Below, piece by piece: positions 23,575 through 36,761 of a DNA stretch of 64,000 nt. The position numbers were made by a program, and so were the translations under genes. Source of the stretch: Hirudinaria manillensis (taxonomy: Eukaryota; Annelida; Clitellata; Hirudinida; Hirudinidae); NCBI GenBank assembly GCA_034509925.1, contig CM067533.1, forward strand, positions 3,424,535-3,488,534. The letters run 5' to 3'. The notes below the pieces were generated by a model. The model was not told where the DNA came from. It made no database searches and was given only the letters and a program-made list of their open reading frames with translations. Positions within the stretch are counted from its first letter, which is position 1, and each line of letters opens with the position of its first letter.

Positions 23575-24408
23575 TCAGTCGTCTTCTTTAGTGCCGCAAA
23601 ACGGAGCTTTTTCTCTTCGCTCGTCGAGTTCGTGCTTGGTGCGGTCTTCGAGGGCTCGGATTTCGTTCATCGTCATGCCGTGCCAGTTGTCCATCCAGCA
23701 AAAGACCTCCCTGTGGAAGTTGAGGAAGATTCGACGCTCACCTTTGAGAATCATGTTTTCGACCTTCGATTGAAGCCCCAACCACTTGAATTTTATGGTC
23801 ACGAGCTTGTAACAGCACATCACTGGTTGACAAGTCTTTTGCCAGTTTGGCCCAATCAGGGGACCTCTTCCTGTCTTTTTTGACTGGAATGTTCTTGGAT
23901 CCATGTCAGGTTTGTAGTCCCTGGAATCTATAGGATCATTGGCAATATCGATGTTTATGATTTGCCTCATCTGCAAAGTCTCCTTGTCCAAGCCGTGAGC
24001 ATTCTCGGTGTCTCCTCTGTCGGGCAAATGTACAGACTCAATTTTTATGAAGAAGTTTTCATTCATGTAGTCGTTGGTGACAACAGTCCTACAATAAGGA
24101 TAAGCATTCCATGCTTCCTCTCTTACAACCAATGCCCCTTTGGGGGCGATCCAACGTATGTAGGATGGAACCTTCTGTGCCAAATGATAAACTTTATGGG
24201 TAAATTGGCCGGTAGTGAAACGTCCGTTACAAAGTGGGGTCTTTGGCTGAACTCCTTCGGTGGGAGTAAAAGGTTCGTTTTTCAGCACCTCAATACCGTC
24301 TCCTCCTCCTGTTTCATTCTTACTCGCTTGTGCCACGGAATATAACTGTGCCACCTGGTATTCTTCCACCGTCATCGGCAACACGATTCGGTATTCGGCT
24401 ATGTACAT
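23575..24408 (-). CDS. PITPNA: phosphatidylinositol transfer protein, class I (PITP alpha/beta type), intronless
   Basis: One uninterrupted exon encoding 277 residues. PITPs of this class move phosphatidylinositol and phosphatidylcholine between membranes and support phosphoinositide signalling and Golgi traffic. Diagnostic blocks: [61 protein letters not shown], and [14 protein letters not shown]. The frame opens 24 codons earlier (24480), but family proteins begin at the methionine before the EYR block, so 24408 is chosen. Length matches vertebrate PITP (about 271). Vertebrate PITPs have a tryptophan pair in this loop for membrane docking; here it is Trp-Leu. The lack of introns contrasts with most neighbours and could mean an old retrocopy that stayed functional. 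Alpha versus beta cannot be decided. Confidence 0.93.
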   Translation of the reverse strand: MYIAEYRIVLPMTVEEYQVAQLYSVAQASKNETGGGDGIEVLKNEPFTPTEGVQPKTPLCNGRFTTGQFTHKVYHLAQKVPSYIRWIAPKGALVVREEAWNAYPYCRTVVTNDYMNENFFIKIESVHLPDRGDTENAHGLDKETLQMRQIINIDIANDPIDSRDYKPDMDPRTFQSKKTGRGPLIGPNWQKTCQPVMCCYKLVTIKFKWLGLQSKVENMILKGERRIFLNFHREVFCWMDNWHGMTMNEIRALEDRTKHELDERREKAPFCGTKEDD

Positions 24409-25729
24409 CTTTGAATTTAAATAAATACCAAAATAAAGACACGAATCCCTAGATACGAAGAAACAACGCCACAGCTCCACCTAATTCCTAATTTTTAATG
24501 AGTGCTGGCTAGTTCCGGTAAAGAAAAATATGTGCGATGATCATATGATTTCAGCATCAAATTGATAAAATTTAACGTGTGTTTCTTGCTTATTTCTACA
24601 ATTTTAAATGTGTATGTCAAAAAGGGCAAATTAAATTGCAAGTTTTGTTATAATTTCTGATGACTCAGTCGAAATTTCTGATATTAAATAATAATTCTGA
24701 GTCTTAACTCAAAAAAATATTGGTCATAATTTTACCATGTTTTTTTTAAGCGATCAGCTCCGTGTTTACAAGATATTCCATCTTCATATCTCGAGCAAAC
24801 CAAAAATATTCAATTCCAGCCTCTTATCGTCATTCGGGAGAAAGACAGATGACCTCCCGATTTTTCTAAATTTATAGCATAATATCATAATTTATCAAAC
24901 AATGAAAATGATTAGCAAAGTATTCAATAGTTATTGCGAGAGTTTAAACAAATTGATTTCCCTTAAGATGAAAGCTCGATTGAAGCCCTAACTTCCATGG
25001 ACGTTTATTCGTATATTTCAATACAACTTGACCTTAAGTTTCAAATATAAAAAATTTTTCCTTCCTACAGAAAGGTTTGTAGGTTCCCAGGCTGACTTCA
25101 TAATTATCGTTAAGTTCCTAAAAGCAATTGCCTATTTTCTAGGACGCCTCCCTCACTTTAATTCTTTTAGAGCTAAATTCAACTCTGTTACACTCTTGTT
25201 TTAACATTTTCTTGCTTGTATTTATTCAAATTACTTAGAAGAGAAAGAAAAATCAAAAGGAAACCATGATCCCTATAGGGTATATATATCAAATTCCTTT
25301 ACTTTTCCATTTATTTCAGTCTGATTTTGCTTGCCTAAAATAACGTTATTTATAAATTGTGGGTTTCATAAAATATTAAAGGAATAACCACAGAAACTCT
25401 TTTTGTAATACTCACCGAATAGCCCAATGAAGTTCGATACCGGTGATCTACAATAACTTGATATTAACTTTTAAGCTTTGTTAGCCTGTGCACTGTGCAG
25501 CCTTTTGAGTTTTTTGCGGCTTTTGAAAGTTTGCGGCATTTTTATAACAACACTTTATTAATTTGCTTATGTATATTATAAATTCGCTTCGAATGCAATT
25601 CATAGAAATTCGTTGCAAATGTCTATCCAAAGATCAGTCATATGAGTTAATGCTCATGTGACCATTATTGGATTGAATTGGATTTAAGCTTATCTTAGTG
25701 CGTTATTGGGTCTTGGCACTTTTTCCGAC
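24409..25729. other. divergent intergenic region, nothing recognised
   Basis: About 1.3 kb of AT-rich sequence between the start codons of the PITP gene (-) and the S28 protease gene (+). It must hold both promoters; no clear motif found. Confidence 0.4.
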
Positions 25730-28672
25730 ATGATCAAGTGTTTGTGTTTATTGATCGTTGTTTCTTTTATTTCTATCCATTCCACGGAGGGATTTGGTAA
25801 GGAATCTTAAGTGAGCTAGTCGAAACGACATTCGAGCTTTACATTTATCCTTGTTTTGAATCTAATTTAGGATCTAAATTCTGGAAACTTAGGGAATTGA
25901 TAACCAAAGATTCAGAACTGCAAAATGAGGGCAGTTATTTTTCTGGCTCTGAACACTATCTTGAACAGCAATTGGACCATTTTAATCCATTGGACAATGT
26001 GATTAGTTTGATTTAAGCAAGAATTTAACAATAATGATGTTCAACTAACTTTATAATGATGTTCAATTCAAGGCTGTTTACAAGCAAAGATATTTTGTAA
26101 ATGATCAATATTTCAACAAATCCGATGGGCCTGTTTTTCTTTATATCGGTGGAGAATCTCCTGTTAGCATGAACAGAGTATTAAATGGTATTAACTCAAA
26201 GGATTCATTCCATGGAAAACTTGATAATACTTAAATTAACAATATTTCATAAAAACGATTATGTATGTATTGACATTATATGTTCAACCATAACATTATT
26301 TGCAGGATTTCATGTTCAAGCAGCCAAGAAATTGGGTGCCTTGATATTTGCTGTTGAGCATCGATTTTATGGACAAAGCATGAACGATGATGGTCTTAAA
26401 CTTGAAAACCTGAAATATTTGTCCAGCCAGCAGGCGTAATGTTTTTCGTTTATTTCCACTTTTAAATGTACCACTTTATGACGTTGGTGGTTGTTTCAGA
26501 CTTGCTGATTTGGCCCACTTCCACCAGGTCATGTCAGAAACCTATAATTTGGGAAAGAATAACAAATGGATTTGCTTTGGAGGTTCATATCCTGGTTCCC
26601 TCTCAGCCTGGTTCAGACTAAAGGTTTGTAAATGTTGATAAAACATTTCAAGAATCCTAATGACTATCCAATGATCAGAGTCATATGAGTTAATCTGAAT
26701 GTTATCTATTATCATATCATTTTTAATGCAAACAGGTAACCTGTACTTAAGATTGTGGATGATTTCCATTTAAATTTGAGCCTAAATGTTATTTAATGCT
26801 TCCTAAACATGAACAAGTGGAATTAATAACCTTATTAATTTATTTATTAATCTATTTATTAAATTAATTTATTTAAAGTACCCCCATCTTGTTGTTGGTG
26901 CTGTTTCATCATCATCACCTGTCCAAGCCTTGTTGGACTTCCAGGATTACAATAACGTCGTCACAACCAGTTTGGGAACAGAAATCGTCGGAGGTTCCAA
27001 AAAGGTTATAAACATTAATTATCACTTCTTTGAAATCATTTATTTACAATTTATTTTTTTAATAATTCCAATAAATTTTCAAATAATCAATCACAATTCA
27101 ATGAAACATTCAAACAAATTAACAAAGGCGTCTTTCTCGAATAATAAGGATTAAGAAAATCAAATCAAACAACTCGATAACTTGATGTTTCTACAAACAT
27201 CCGTTAAATTTTCAGTGCGTCGACAACATAAGAAAGGCATTCAACAAAGTCGACGAAATGTTGGACGACGAGCAGTTTGCAAAATTGGGAAAAGATTTCA
27301 GATTCTGTTCTCCCATGACTTCCGACGTCTTCGACATGTACGTGTTCGCCTCCGGAACTGCAGACCTTTTCATGGGGACGGTCCAATACAACAACATTCC
27401 GGGGAGGGCTGCCTTCAACATCGAGAAGATATGCGAGGTCATGACCTCGGAAGGAGATGATTATCAGAACCTCGTTACGCTCTACAGGGTTAGCAAAACA
27501 CGTTTTTATTATCTTTTCATAATAATAGTAATAATAATAATAATAAGTAATAATACAAATAATCAGGTGATATTCATTTAGACTCACTTTATAATAGCAA
27601 CAATTAAATTTGATTATCTTTATTTTCAGGACTTCTTGGACTTCATCAATGAACCTTGCACCGACAACTCCTGGGCCAATTACATTAAAACCCTCAAGAA
27701 CGAAACCGTCGAAAAACCTTTACACAATGGAATTGAGAGGCAGTGGGTCTATCAGACGTGCGCCCAGTTTGGATACTGTGAGTCAATTAGGATTCAATAA
27801 GCTTTTGTCCTTGCATGTAATGCATAATGTAATGTCGATCTATCAAATGAAGCTGACAATTTCTTAAGCTATGTATCTGATCATTTATACCATAGTCGTT
27901 CTCCACAGTATACAATTTATAATTAATTATTATTAATTATTAATAATTAATTATTTTAACAATTAATTTATTTTAATAATTAATTAATTAATTACCCTAA
28001 ATTCAGTTTTGAATAATTAGATCTTATTCTTTCAGAATAGGATGAATCCTTAATTTGTTTTGAGTTATGACATCTTTATATTTTCAAGTGATGCCAATAC
28101 ATTGAAACTTGTTAAACATATTGGCATGAATTTAATTATGTTAATCATTTTATTGAAAATTTGTGTCTTATTTATGTCTTTTTTTAATTTGTCATATTAA
28201 TTACATTAATCATAAAATTGAAATTGCGTCAAATTTGTCTCTACCAGATCAAGCCTGCGAAGATGGCACTGAGTGCATCTTTTCCAAGTACCTTTCGCTG
28301 GCACCAAACCTCGAAATTTGTCGTTCGGTTTACGGAATCGACCCGTTCGACGTGTTCAACAACATCGACTTCACCAACTCCTTCTACGGATCCAACGAAC
28401 CTCAGGGCAACAACATCTTATTCGTGAATGGTCAGCAGCTTTCACGTTTCATTCGCTGGAGACAAAATGGCTGTAAAGCTATCGTGGCTATTGGTTAAAA
28501 CATAAGTGGAACAATAGCTGGAGATAACATTAATAAATATGACATGGCTATTAGTTAAAATATAGCTAAAAATTAACAATAGAGAGAAAAATTTATAAAT
28601 AACGTCTTTGTTATTTAATTCTTTTTTTGTTTTTTTAATTTATTTAAATTATTTGTATGAATTATGTATTAT

Positions 28673-28722
<50 letters not shown>

Positions 28723-29432
28723 TGTATTTATGTTGCTTTCCTTGCATTGCCACAGATGTGGAATAATGAAAAGTTTTATTATAATAATCTGTTGATACCA
28801 CTGCTAAATAAACAAACAGAAAACTCAAAGGAAGGGCTTCTATATAAAAATGCCTTGATGAATCTTGATGCTCTTAATTTTCAATAACTTGATTATTTTT
28901 TATTGATTAAATTTATTTATTATATAAATAATTTTATCATATTTTATAAAAATAAATTTATTATATAAATAATTAGATCATCAATTCATTTTTATTTTAA
29001 TTGCAGGTCTCATTGACCCTTGGCACGCTTTGAGTGTCCTGCGCAATTTGTCGAGTACCGAGAATGCCATCGTCATACCAGGGACTGCCCATTGTGCAGA
29101 CATGCACCCGGATTCAGCAGAAGACCCGATGGTATTGAAGGAAGCAAGAGAGGTGAGTCATCACTTTTATTAATATTGATGTTAAGGATGTAAATATTTA
29201 CTATAAAATCCATAACGAGCTGTTATTAACAGCTATGATATTTTTTCGTGATGGCTGGTGATCACTGTTCCATTTTAAAATATTATTATAAAATTTATAT
29301 TAAATACACATTAAATCCTTGCAGACCATCATGTCTAAACTTGAGTCATGGCTGGGATTGAAGCCTCGTAAACCAAAGCCTCTTAACTTTCACTTCCTTG
29401 CCCCCAAAAGACATTTTGGGAACAGATTATGA
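25730..29432 (+). CDS. PRSS16: peptidase family S28 serine protease (PRSS16/thymus-specific protease type), 11 exons
   Basis: Exons: 25730-25796, 25871-25998, 26073-26187, 26306-26435, 26500-26623, 26879-27004, 27216-27488, 27630-27777, 28248-28430, 29007-29152, 29325-29432. They join in frame to 515 residues. A signal peptide ([20 protein letters not shown]) directs it to the secretory or lysosomal path. The QLDHFNP block opens the mature domain, [13 protein letters not shown] and [11 protein letters not shown] follow, and the catalytic triad is visible: Ser176 in [11 protein letters not shown], Asp435 in NGLIDPWH, His460 in GTAHCADM. Family S28 enzymes are lysosomal or secreted exopeptidases; PRSS16 shapes thymic peptide presentation in vertebrates, whereas invertebrate members have a general digestive or lysosomal role. 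All key residues are present, so it should be active. PRSS16 versus prolylcarboxypeptidase or DPP7 rests on my memory of the flanking motifs. Confidence 0.92.
28674..28722. repeat. (ATT)n microsatellite
   Basis: About 16 uninterrupted ATT units inside intron 9 of the S28 protease gene. Confidence 0.95.
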
Positions 29433-30880
29433 TTCCATTTGCTTGAAATTACACAAACAAATGTTTTTAAAGTGATATTTTGCATTTTTTGAAGCGATGA
29501 CTTAAAACACTACTGCAGCATCTTAATGGGTATAATATTATTGACATATTTTATTATGTGTCTATTTCAACTTAGTTATTCAATAAAAGTTTGTTGAAGT
29601 GCATGACTGTTGAGGTACTTCAGTGTTTGAGTAATTTAGATTTTCTAAAAAAATGCATAAATTAAAAATTGTACTTAAGTTATGCCTCTAGGTGCGACAC
29701 ATCTGCTTGATGCTACTCTCATTCAGTTGACCAGGTTCTCAGTATTTCAGCAGGAAATAAAGCTAATTGTGGAACTTCAAATGTAAATTTTGATGGGGCG
29801 AAATGAATTTGCGTTTGGATGGTGATATAGTCGGGATGTTAAAATTGGTTAATATAAGGAGTGCCATTTAAGGCTTACGTGGATCCTTATCATCAGAGAG
29901 CAATGGTTTCGATTTAGAGGTTTCGTTTTCCAAAAGGGTCATTCAAATTCGGGAGGTACAAACGCCGAGGGCACAAGTCCAAATATCAATATTATATTTT
30001 TAAAATGACATTGGAACAAAAACGAGCAACCTATTACTTACCAATAATCTATATTGATGATGATGTAGAAAGAAAACATGAAATAAGTGCTACTTAACTA
30101 TAGTATACTTTGTATCGAGACTTCCTGCAGTTAGATAAATTTTAGGAGGGCTTGGCTGATTACTGAGCTAGAATTAGATATGCTGCAGTTTTCAACCAAA
30201 ACGTAAGTGTTTGTCGTTTTACAATTGAGGCAGGAACAACACAAAAAACGTATGCACATTTACTTATTAGTGAGAACTACAGAAAATGTCATTCTCGCAT
30301 CAATTATTTTCTTACTGTCTTTAGAATAATTTGTTTTTCGGTATTGCTGTTGTATGAGTTTATATTACATTTAACCAATTTGATTACCACACAAATAAAC
30401 ATAAGCAAACGTTTAGTTTCTTTGTTGTTTATTAAGCATCAAAAAGAAACATTTTGAATCGAATCGTCGTTGGGCGATATTTCTCTTGCGTTGATTCCCA
30501 ACAGATGCAGTTTCGTTATAAAAAATTATAAAGGTAGGAAAAATTGTAATTGCGAGGCCTGTCCTCTTCATAACAAAAGTGATCACCATTCCGAAAACAT
30601 ATTACTATAACCCGAGTAAATTATTATTTACAAATTTGTAAACTGATGATTTTGCGTTGATAACGTTACCCATGAAACTTAAGCGTTGATACTGGTGATG
30701 TCTGAATTTCATCTTCTTATTATGATATCCAATGCTACATATGATACCAATTTGCATCTTCTTGCTATTTTAATACGTTAATACATTGTTATTCTGTTGA
30801 CAATAATTGGATGTTTGCAGTAAAATGTAATATCCTTTTTAGCTCATATCTGTTATTCATTGACTTAAATTGGCAAAACT
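29433..30880. other. intergenic, nothing recognised
   Basis: Starts with the 3' untranslated region of the protease gene and ends with the promoter of CSTF1, both on the + strand. No similarity or repeat array seen between. Confidence 0.4.
29582..29587 (+). terminator. poly(A) signal of the S28 protease gene
   Basis: AATAAA 150 bases after the stop codon, followed within 30 bases by a TGTTGAGG-type GT-rich stretch. Confidence 0.55.
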
Positions 30881-33800
30881 ATGGGACTCAGAGAAAGAGA
30901 ACAGGTTTATAGGCTGATGATCAGGTGAGTAAAGACAAAACAGTAAATCACATCAAGATAATTAACATGAAGTTAAATGTTATTCAGCCAGTTGTTTTAT
31001 GATGGGTACCAATCTTTGGCTGTGCAGCTTGCCAATGCCACAAAGGCTCACCCCGCTTGTCCACCTTCAGACAGACTCTTTAAAGTGGTATCCCTAGGAT
31101 TGAAAGCAGAAGAAAGTGAGGATGACCAGTTCTGAGTTTGAATTTCATATGATTTTCTAATCAAATTTTCCAGACGAGAATGGTGAACAGAATAAGGAGG
31201 AATTGATAATACCTGGAATGGATTTAGAATTTGAAACCAATGGTTAGCTAATGGTTGTAATTGATTGTTTTTATTATTAATTAACAATTTAAAATAAATA
31301 ATCTTAGTAATATCAAGAATTAGCATCTCATTGTCACATCACTCTCTTAACCTTTTCACTAATTTAGGCATCTGTTTGTAAAGCAAATCGTTTTCTTAAT
31401 AAGTTTTCTTATTTTGCAGTTCCAATTACTTCTCCAGAGGCAGCCCAATACAGCACTTGTTACGTCACTGCTCATAAAGGAGCCTGTAGGACTGCAAAGT
31501 TCCATTATAATGGTTAATATTTTTAAAGATCTTTAAAATATTTACTTTTACAATCGAGGAAGACTCTTCCATTATTTCCGAGCAATGGACAATTGTTAGG
31601 TGCTGAATGCTGATATGTGTTTTTGTTAAATTATTTCATTAAATCTGTTTTTAAATTTCTTTGCAATCATTGCAGGCCAATTGATTGCTACTGGTTCAGA
31701 AGATGCTTCTATTAAAGTAAGCCGACGAATTATTCACGGGACGAACGTCGATGCACATTATCATAATTTATTCAGATTTTGGATGTGGAGAGGATGCTGA
31801 TGAAGAGCTCAATGCCAGCAGACATGTTGATGCAGGAAACTCCTCAACAGCAGATGGAAAACCATCCCGTCATCAGGACTTTGTACGACCACACCGCTGT
31901 CAGTGCCCTCATTCGTAACTTGTAGAATGCTCATTAGTTAAACTGAATATTCATACTTTAAAATTATTATAATTACTTAATATAATTACTTCATTGTGTT
32001 GCACCTCTTAAAATCCAATTTAATATTCGCAGGAGGTGACATCTGTTGACTTCCATCCCACCCAACAAATTCTTGTTTCTGGCAGCAAAGACTACACCGT
32101 CAAGTTCTTTGAGTACTCGAAGCCATCCGTCAAGAAGGCGTTCAGATGCATCCAGGTATCTTGAAGAATCATTATCATCACATCACCGTTGAATGACAAT
32201 AACATTTAATGTAATTTGTATCGAACTGGATATGCCATAAACCATCCGTCCATCCATCCATCCATCCATCCATCCATCCATCCATCCATGCATGTTTGTG
32301 ACATATGAATGATATTCTTGATCAAAAATGGGGATCCAAAATTTATATTTTGCCACACACGCAAGCATTGGAACAAAAACTAGCAATCAACAAGGGCATG
32401 TGGAAATATGGATATATAATCATTATTATCTTATTATAAATATTCAGTTTAAAGGTTGAATTGCTTGTCTTCTGTTGCCAGGATATTTGGTTCTTTCTAA
32501 ATTCCCCAACCCAAATTCATCTGCTGGTGTCCTTAATAGCAAAACTAATATTAACTATAACAATAATGACGAAGCTATTGTTAAATAATAATAATAATAA
32601 TAAATAAATAAAATAATAATAAACAGTTATGAGGGTTGGTGGATGTTTTAATGATGGCTTTAATGAGGTTTGCAAGAGCTATTAAAATAATAATATGAAA
32701 TAATTAGATGGATATCTTGAACAATTAAAATGTTTGGGTGAATGTCATAAATGCTTGGACATCTTAAATGATTTAATGTTGATAATAATGTGAATAATAC
32801 TTTTATAATAATAATAATAATTGGATGCCTCCTAATTGCCAGGAAGCTGCTGAGGTGAGGTGCGTCAACTTCCACCCGCTCGGGGACTTCATCCTCGTGG
32901 GGACTCAACAACCCACGTGTGAGTTTTGCTTCATTTTTTAAAATTTTATTCACCAATTTACCACTGTAATAATTATTTGCATTTAATCTGTCATCGTCCC
33001 ATGGTTGAGTTTTGGTTTTCATTTTCAATTATGAGGGTGTTACAAAAATGACAACAGTTTAGTTCAAAAATTGATTGATTGATTGATTGATACAAAATTG
33101 GTTGATATATTTCAGCACTCAGATCCATTTTATATCAAATCTAAAATAAATTGTAGAAATGACGAAAATGATAAGAAAATGAATCTAGTTCTGATGATAC
33201 GGAATTGATTGATAAGGAATTGATTGATACGGAATTGATTGATACGAAATTGATTAATACGGAATTGATTGATACGGAATTGATTAATACAAAATTGATT
33301 GATACGAAATTGATTGATATTTGGTAGTGAGGTTGTACGACGTGCGCACGAACCAATGCTACGTCTCCAGTTACCCGAGAGATCAACACACAGGACCCAT
33401 AACTGCTGTCAGTTTGCAACCGTTTACAATTTCTATAATTGTATTATGAATGTTGTACTTATTATTAATTAGTTACTTATTAAGCAATGGTAAAGAACTA
33501 TATGCAATGAAATACATGTAAAGAACTATATGTTGTGGAAACACAACTGTTATTAATATATTATTGCCTCAAAGCTCTGCTTTGTTAATCTTGCTAATAT
33601 GTTTCTACATCACTTAAGATTATTGGTAAATTTTAAGCCATGCAAATGTATGCATCATTAGCTTGCAAATAGTGATGCAAATAATTAAAAGTAATTGATG
33701 TTCTCAGGTGAACTACTGCTCAAACGGACAGATGTATGCGTCTTCGTCAAAAGACGGAACGATAAAGATCTGGGACGGAGTCAGCAACAGGTGCATAAAC

Positions 33801-35069
33801 ACCTTCATCAGCGCCCATGACGGGTTTGAAGTCTGCTCTGTGGTTTTTTCAAAAAATTCAAAGGTGAATTTGAAACTGTTGATGGCCTCAAAGGAAGTAT
33901 TATGTTGACTTTATTTAATAATGATATATCATACATATGTATATATAAATAAATTATATATGTATTAATAATAATAATATGTATATATATCTGACTGCAC
34001 CTGCCTTTATATTGTGCAGTAATGATTTCAGGGCTCGATTTTGGTATAAGCAAAGTGAATTGGACTGATTTGCTATTCTTTTTCGTTCAATTACATGTAA
34101 ATATGTATTAATAATAATAGAATATATTACAATAATAATTATTATTATTTTACTTTTAATAAAATTTGTAACCAAGCAGCTTGAAACATGGTAGACTTGA
34201 GTCTCTGATTTAAACCCAATCGAAATACTTCATCCGATTCTTCTAATTTCAGTACATCTTGTCGAGTGGCAAAGACTCCCTGGTGAAGCTCTGGGAATTA
34301 TCAACATCGAGGTGCCTCATCGCGTACACAGGTGCAGGAGTCACGGGCAAACAGGAACATCGGTCAAATGCCATTTTCAACTATTCGGAGGATTATGGTT
34401 CGAGACTTTAGCATGCATGATGAGGATTATGTTGAATGTTATCAAGATGTGGAGCTATGATTTACGTTTGTTATCACTGTTAACAACACTTGGTGTTGAA
34501 TGTAAACTGCAACTTTAAATGCAACTTATGTTTCATTTCATTTCATTTATTCAAGACGAACGAAGGGCAACTTATGTTGAGTATTTTATAATGTAATTAG
34601 CCACTTGTTAACATAAAACATAAATTGTTGGCCATGTATTGTGTATATGTATTCACAACTTGAACATTCTAAATAACTTGTTGCATTATTTCTGTTTACA
34701 GTCCTATTCCCTGACGAAAAGACGACCAGTTTGTGTTGTTGGGACTCGAGAAACGCCGATCGTCAGAGGTTGTTGTCGCTGGGTGAGTAACGAAGTGATT
34801 GTTGCTTGCAAAGTAATGCAATTAATTTGCTTAATTTAAAGTGCCATTTGCATTTGAAAGGCTGCATTAATTTATTAATTATTAATTAATTGTATTAATT
34901 ATTAATTAATTAAGTTGGACTTTCAACAGTTGATGGAGTCTTTTATTTTTTTCCAGGTCACAATGGCCTCGTGAGGTGCATTGCTCATTCACCGACCGCA
35001 CCTGCCTTTGTGTCTTGCAGTGATGATTTCAGGGCTCGATTTTGGTACAAGAGAAGTGAAATGGACTGA
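30881..35069 (+). CDS. CSTF1: cleavage stimulation factor subunit 1 (CstF-50), 13 exons
   Basis: Exons: 30881-30924, 30988-31115, 31174-31242, 31420-31512, 31676-31716, 31776-31898, 32033-32155, 32843-32918, 33328-33407, 33708-33863, 34253-34397, 34702-34782, 34957-35069. All joins keep frame, giving 423 residues (human 431). CstF-50 is part of the CstF complex that binds the GU-rich element downstream of poly(A) sites. The N-terminal homodimerisation helix region is [17 protein letters not shown]-like (residues 12-30), and the rest is a seven-bladed WD40 propeller, with blades marked by [68 protein letters not shown] and the end [15 protein letters not shown]. The start is fixed by an in-frame stop 15 bases upstream. 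Odd: intron 10 carries a partial copy of exon 13, and intron 8 ends in a minisatellite. Confidence 0.97.
32249..32288. repeat. (TCCA)n microsatellite
   Basis: About ten TCCA units inside intron 7 of CSTF1. Confidence 0.9.
33196..33315. repeat. 15-bp minisatellite, 8 copies
   Basis: Eight exact-length units of GATACGGAATTGATT with G/A changes at three positions. The array fills the 3' part of CSTF1 intron 8 and stops 12 bases before exon 9, so the branch point and pyrimidine tract are within or right beside it. Confidence 0.95.
33993..34092 (+). pseudogene. partial duplicate of CSTF1 exon 13 inside CSTF1 intron 10
   Basis: About 100 bases align to 34994-35096 (3' half of the terminal exon plus the first bases of its 3' untranslated region) at roughly 85% identity by eye. 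The CSTF1 frame is kept to the stop: 24 residues from TAPAF to the final D with five substitutions, including a SELD ending instead of SEMD. There is no matching upstream half of the exon and no intact acceptor in the right phase. It is probably a relic of a local duplication. Confidence 0.85.
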
Positions 35070-36761
35070 TTTGATATTCCTTTTTTTGTTCAGTTTTATT
35101 TGATTCTACTTTGGGAGCTTCCATTGCTATGATGGAAGTGATTGTCAGGAACAGTTTGTTGATGTTTGCAAACATAAACATCCCCGAATTTAAAGTCGTG
35201 CATGAATTGTCTATGAATGCCGGTACAAAGGATGGAAATGGCCAATATTTGGATTTAGGCAAAAATAGGTGAAGATGATATTTATGGTCGGTGTACTCGT
35301 CAGGTTTGTGGCAAACTCTGATCTAGCAGGCCTAATGCTCCCACAAGTTAATTATTATTGCCTCTGGCCTAGTAGTTGCACTAAGTTATTTGTGTTTTTT
35401 TATTAATTCTTCAACCTAAAATTGATGGGAAGGTTTTGATTGGCACAAGTGGTTTTGTATTATTTCGGTGATCTGGCTAGACAGGTAAATAACCTTTCCG
35501 ATATGGTTGAAATAAAGTTCCTATCATGGAGCTGTTGCTGGCAATATGCATGAAGAAACAGGCACATTATTTCTGGAGGGGCACAGCACAGGCTTAGTAG
35601 ATTTACCGCATCATATTATTGACCTGGCCTGGTGGGTGTTCTCAACATCCTGAGGCGGTCTAGTGCCTCGAAATGACTGTCGATCCTCTCTAGTCTAGGT
35701 AGAGAAGGGGCGAAATTACTTTATTTTAGCTAGTCCAGTTTTGTGGATGCATGTTGCACTAACAACTTGTGCAAGTTATAATTACAGTTAGTTAATAAGT
35801 ATACTTATTATTAACATAAAGAAGATGGAGTGAGAAGGAAGTTAGAGATCACAATGATTTAAAAAAAGGAAGTCAGGGGTCACAATAATTTGATTTAAAA
35901 GCTTCTCCCTTTATCTAAATAAATTCAGATCTTCACCCGCATTATCAGAATGTTCCGCAAGATGTATTCCCCCGTAAATAACAGAATTCTTGAAAGGGAC
36001 TGAATTCAGGTCAAATAACAGCGCCAAAGCGCATAAATCTCTGGCGGCAAATCTTGCGTGTTAATAATACTACTTTAATACAGTAACACCTACAAACAGT
36101 TTCATCCCAATTTGATTTGAGAAATTGTTATCCGAAAATGGCTACCCGACTCAAAAATGACCCCAATAAGCCACCAATAAATGGCAACCTAACCCAAATA
36201 TTACTTATAACACAATGTTTCGAACAGTTTGAAAAAACCTCCACATTCTTCCAGCGCAAATCTCTAAAGCCAGCAATGAACCAATACCATACTCCTGACA
36301 ACACCATAACTTACGGTCCATAAGGAGACAAATGACCTTGGAATAAGACTTTATTAGGCAATAAATCTACGTACACTAAATGGTGCATACCTGAGGTAGA
36401 AAGAATATTAACAGCACTGTCGATAGATTCATAACACGATCATAGATGACGATAACACGGTTATTGAAAAGTATAAAACATGAGGTATCCGAGTCTTGAG
36501 GTAACATGCAGCAGTTCTAAGCAACTTGATACAAAATAAAAATGCTAATTATGGAAAATGCCAACTCATGCACTTTCTCAAAGTATGCAAAGAACAATAG
36601 CTGCCTGCAATTGCAAGAATAGTCATAAATCAGCCTCATGATTATATAATATACCTGTACAACAAAACAGAAAGAACACGATCAGATTCAAATGAAACGA
36701 AAAATTATGTACCCGTTGTGAAACCTGCAACAAACTGGACTCGGCAAATGAGCTCTAATGA
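35070..36761. other. convergent intergenic region (3' ends of CSTF1 and ACVR2)
   Basis: No coding similarity on either strand. Contains candidate poly(A) hexamers for the two convergent genes (AATAAA at 35511 on + and at 36350-36355 on -). Confidence 0.4.
36350..36355 (-). terminator. candidate poly(A) signal of ACVR2
   Basis: AATAAA on the minus strand, about 410 bases after the stop codon of the activin receptor gene. Confidence 0.4.

Noticed and set aside
28163-28247. ORF start upstream of the S28 protease exon 9 as a separate gene start
   Set aside because: The frame runs through an intron; the coding part begins at the acceptor at 28248 and joins exon 8 in phase.
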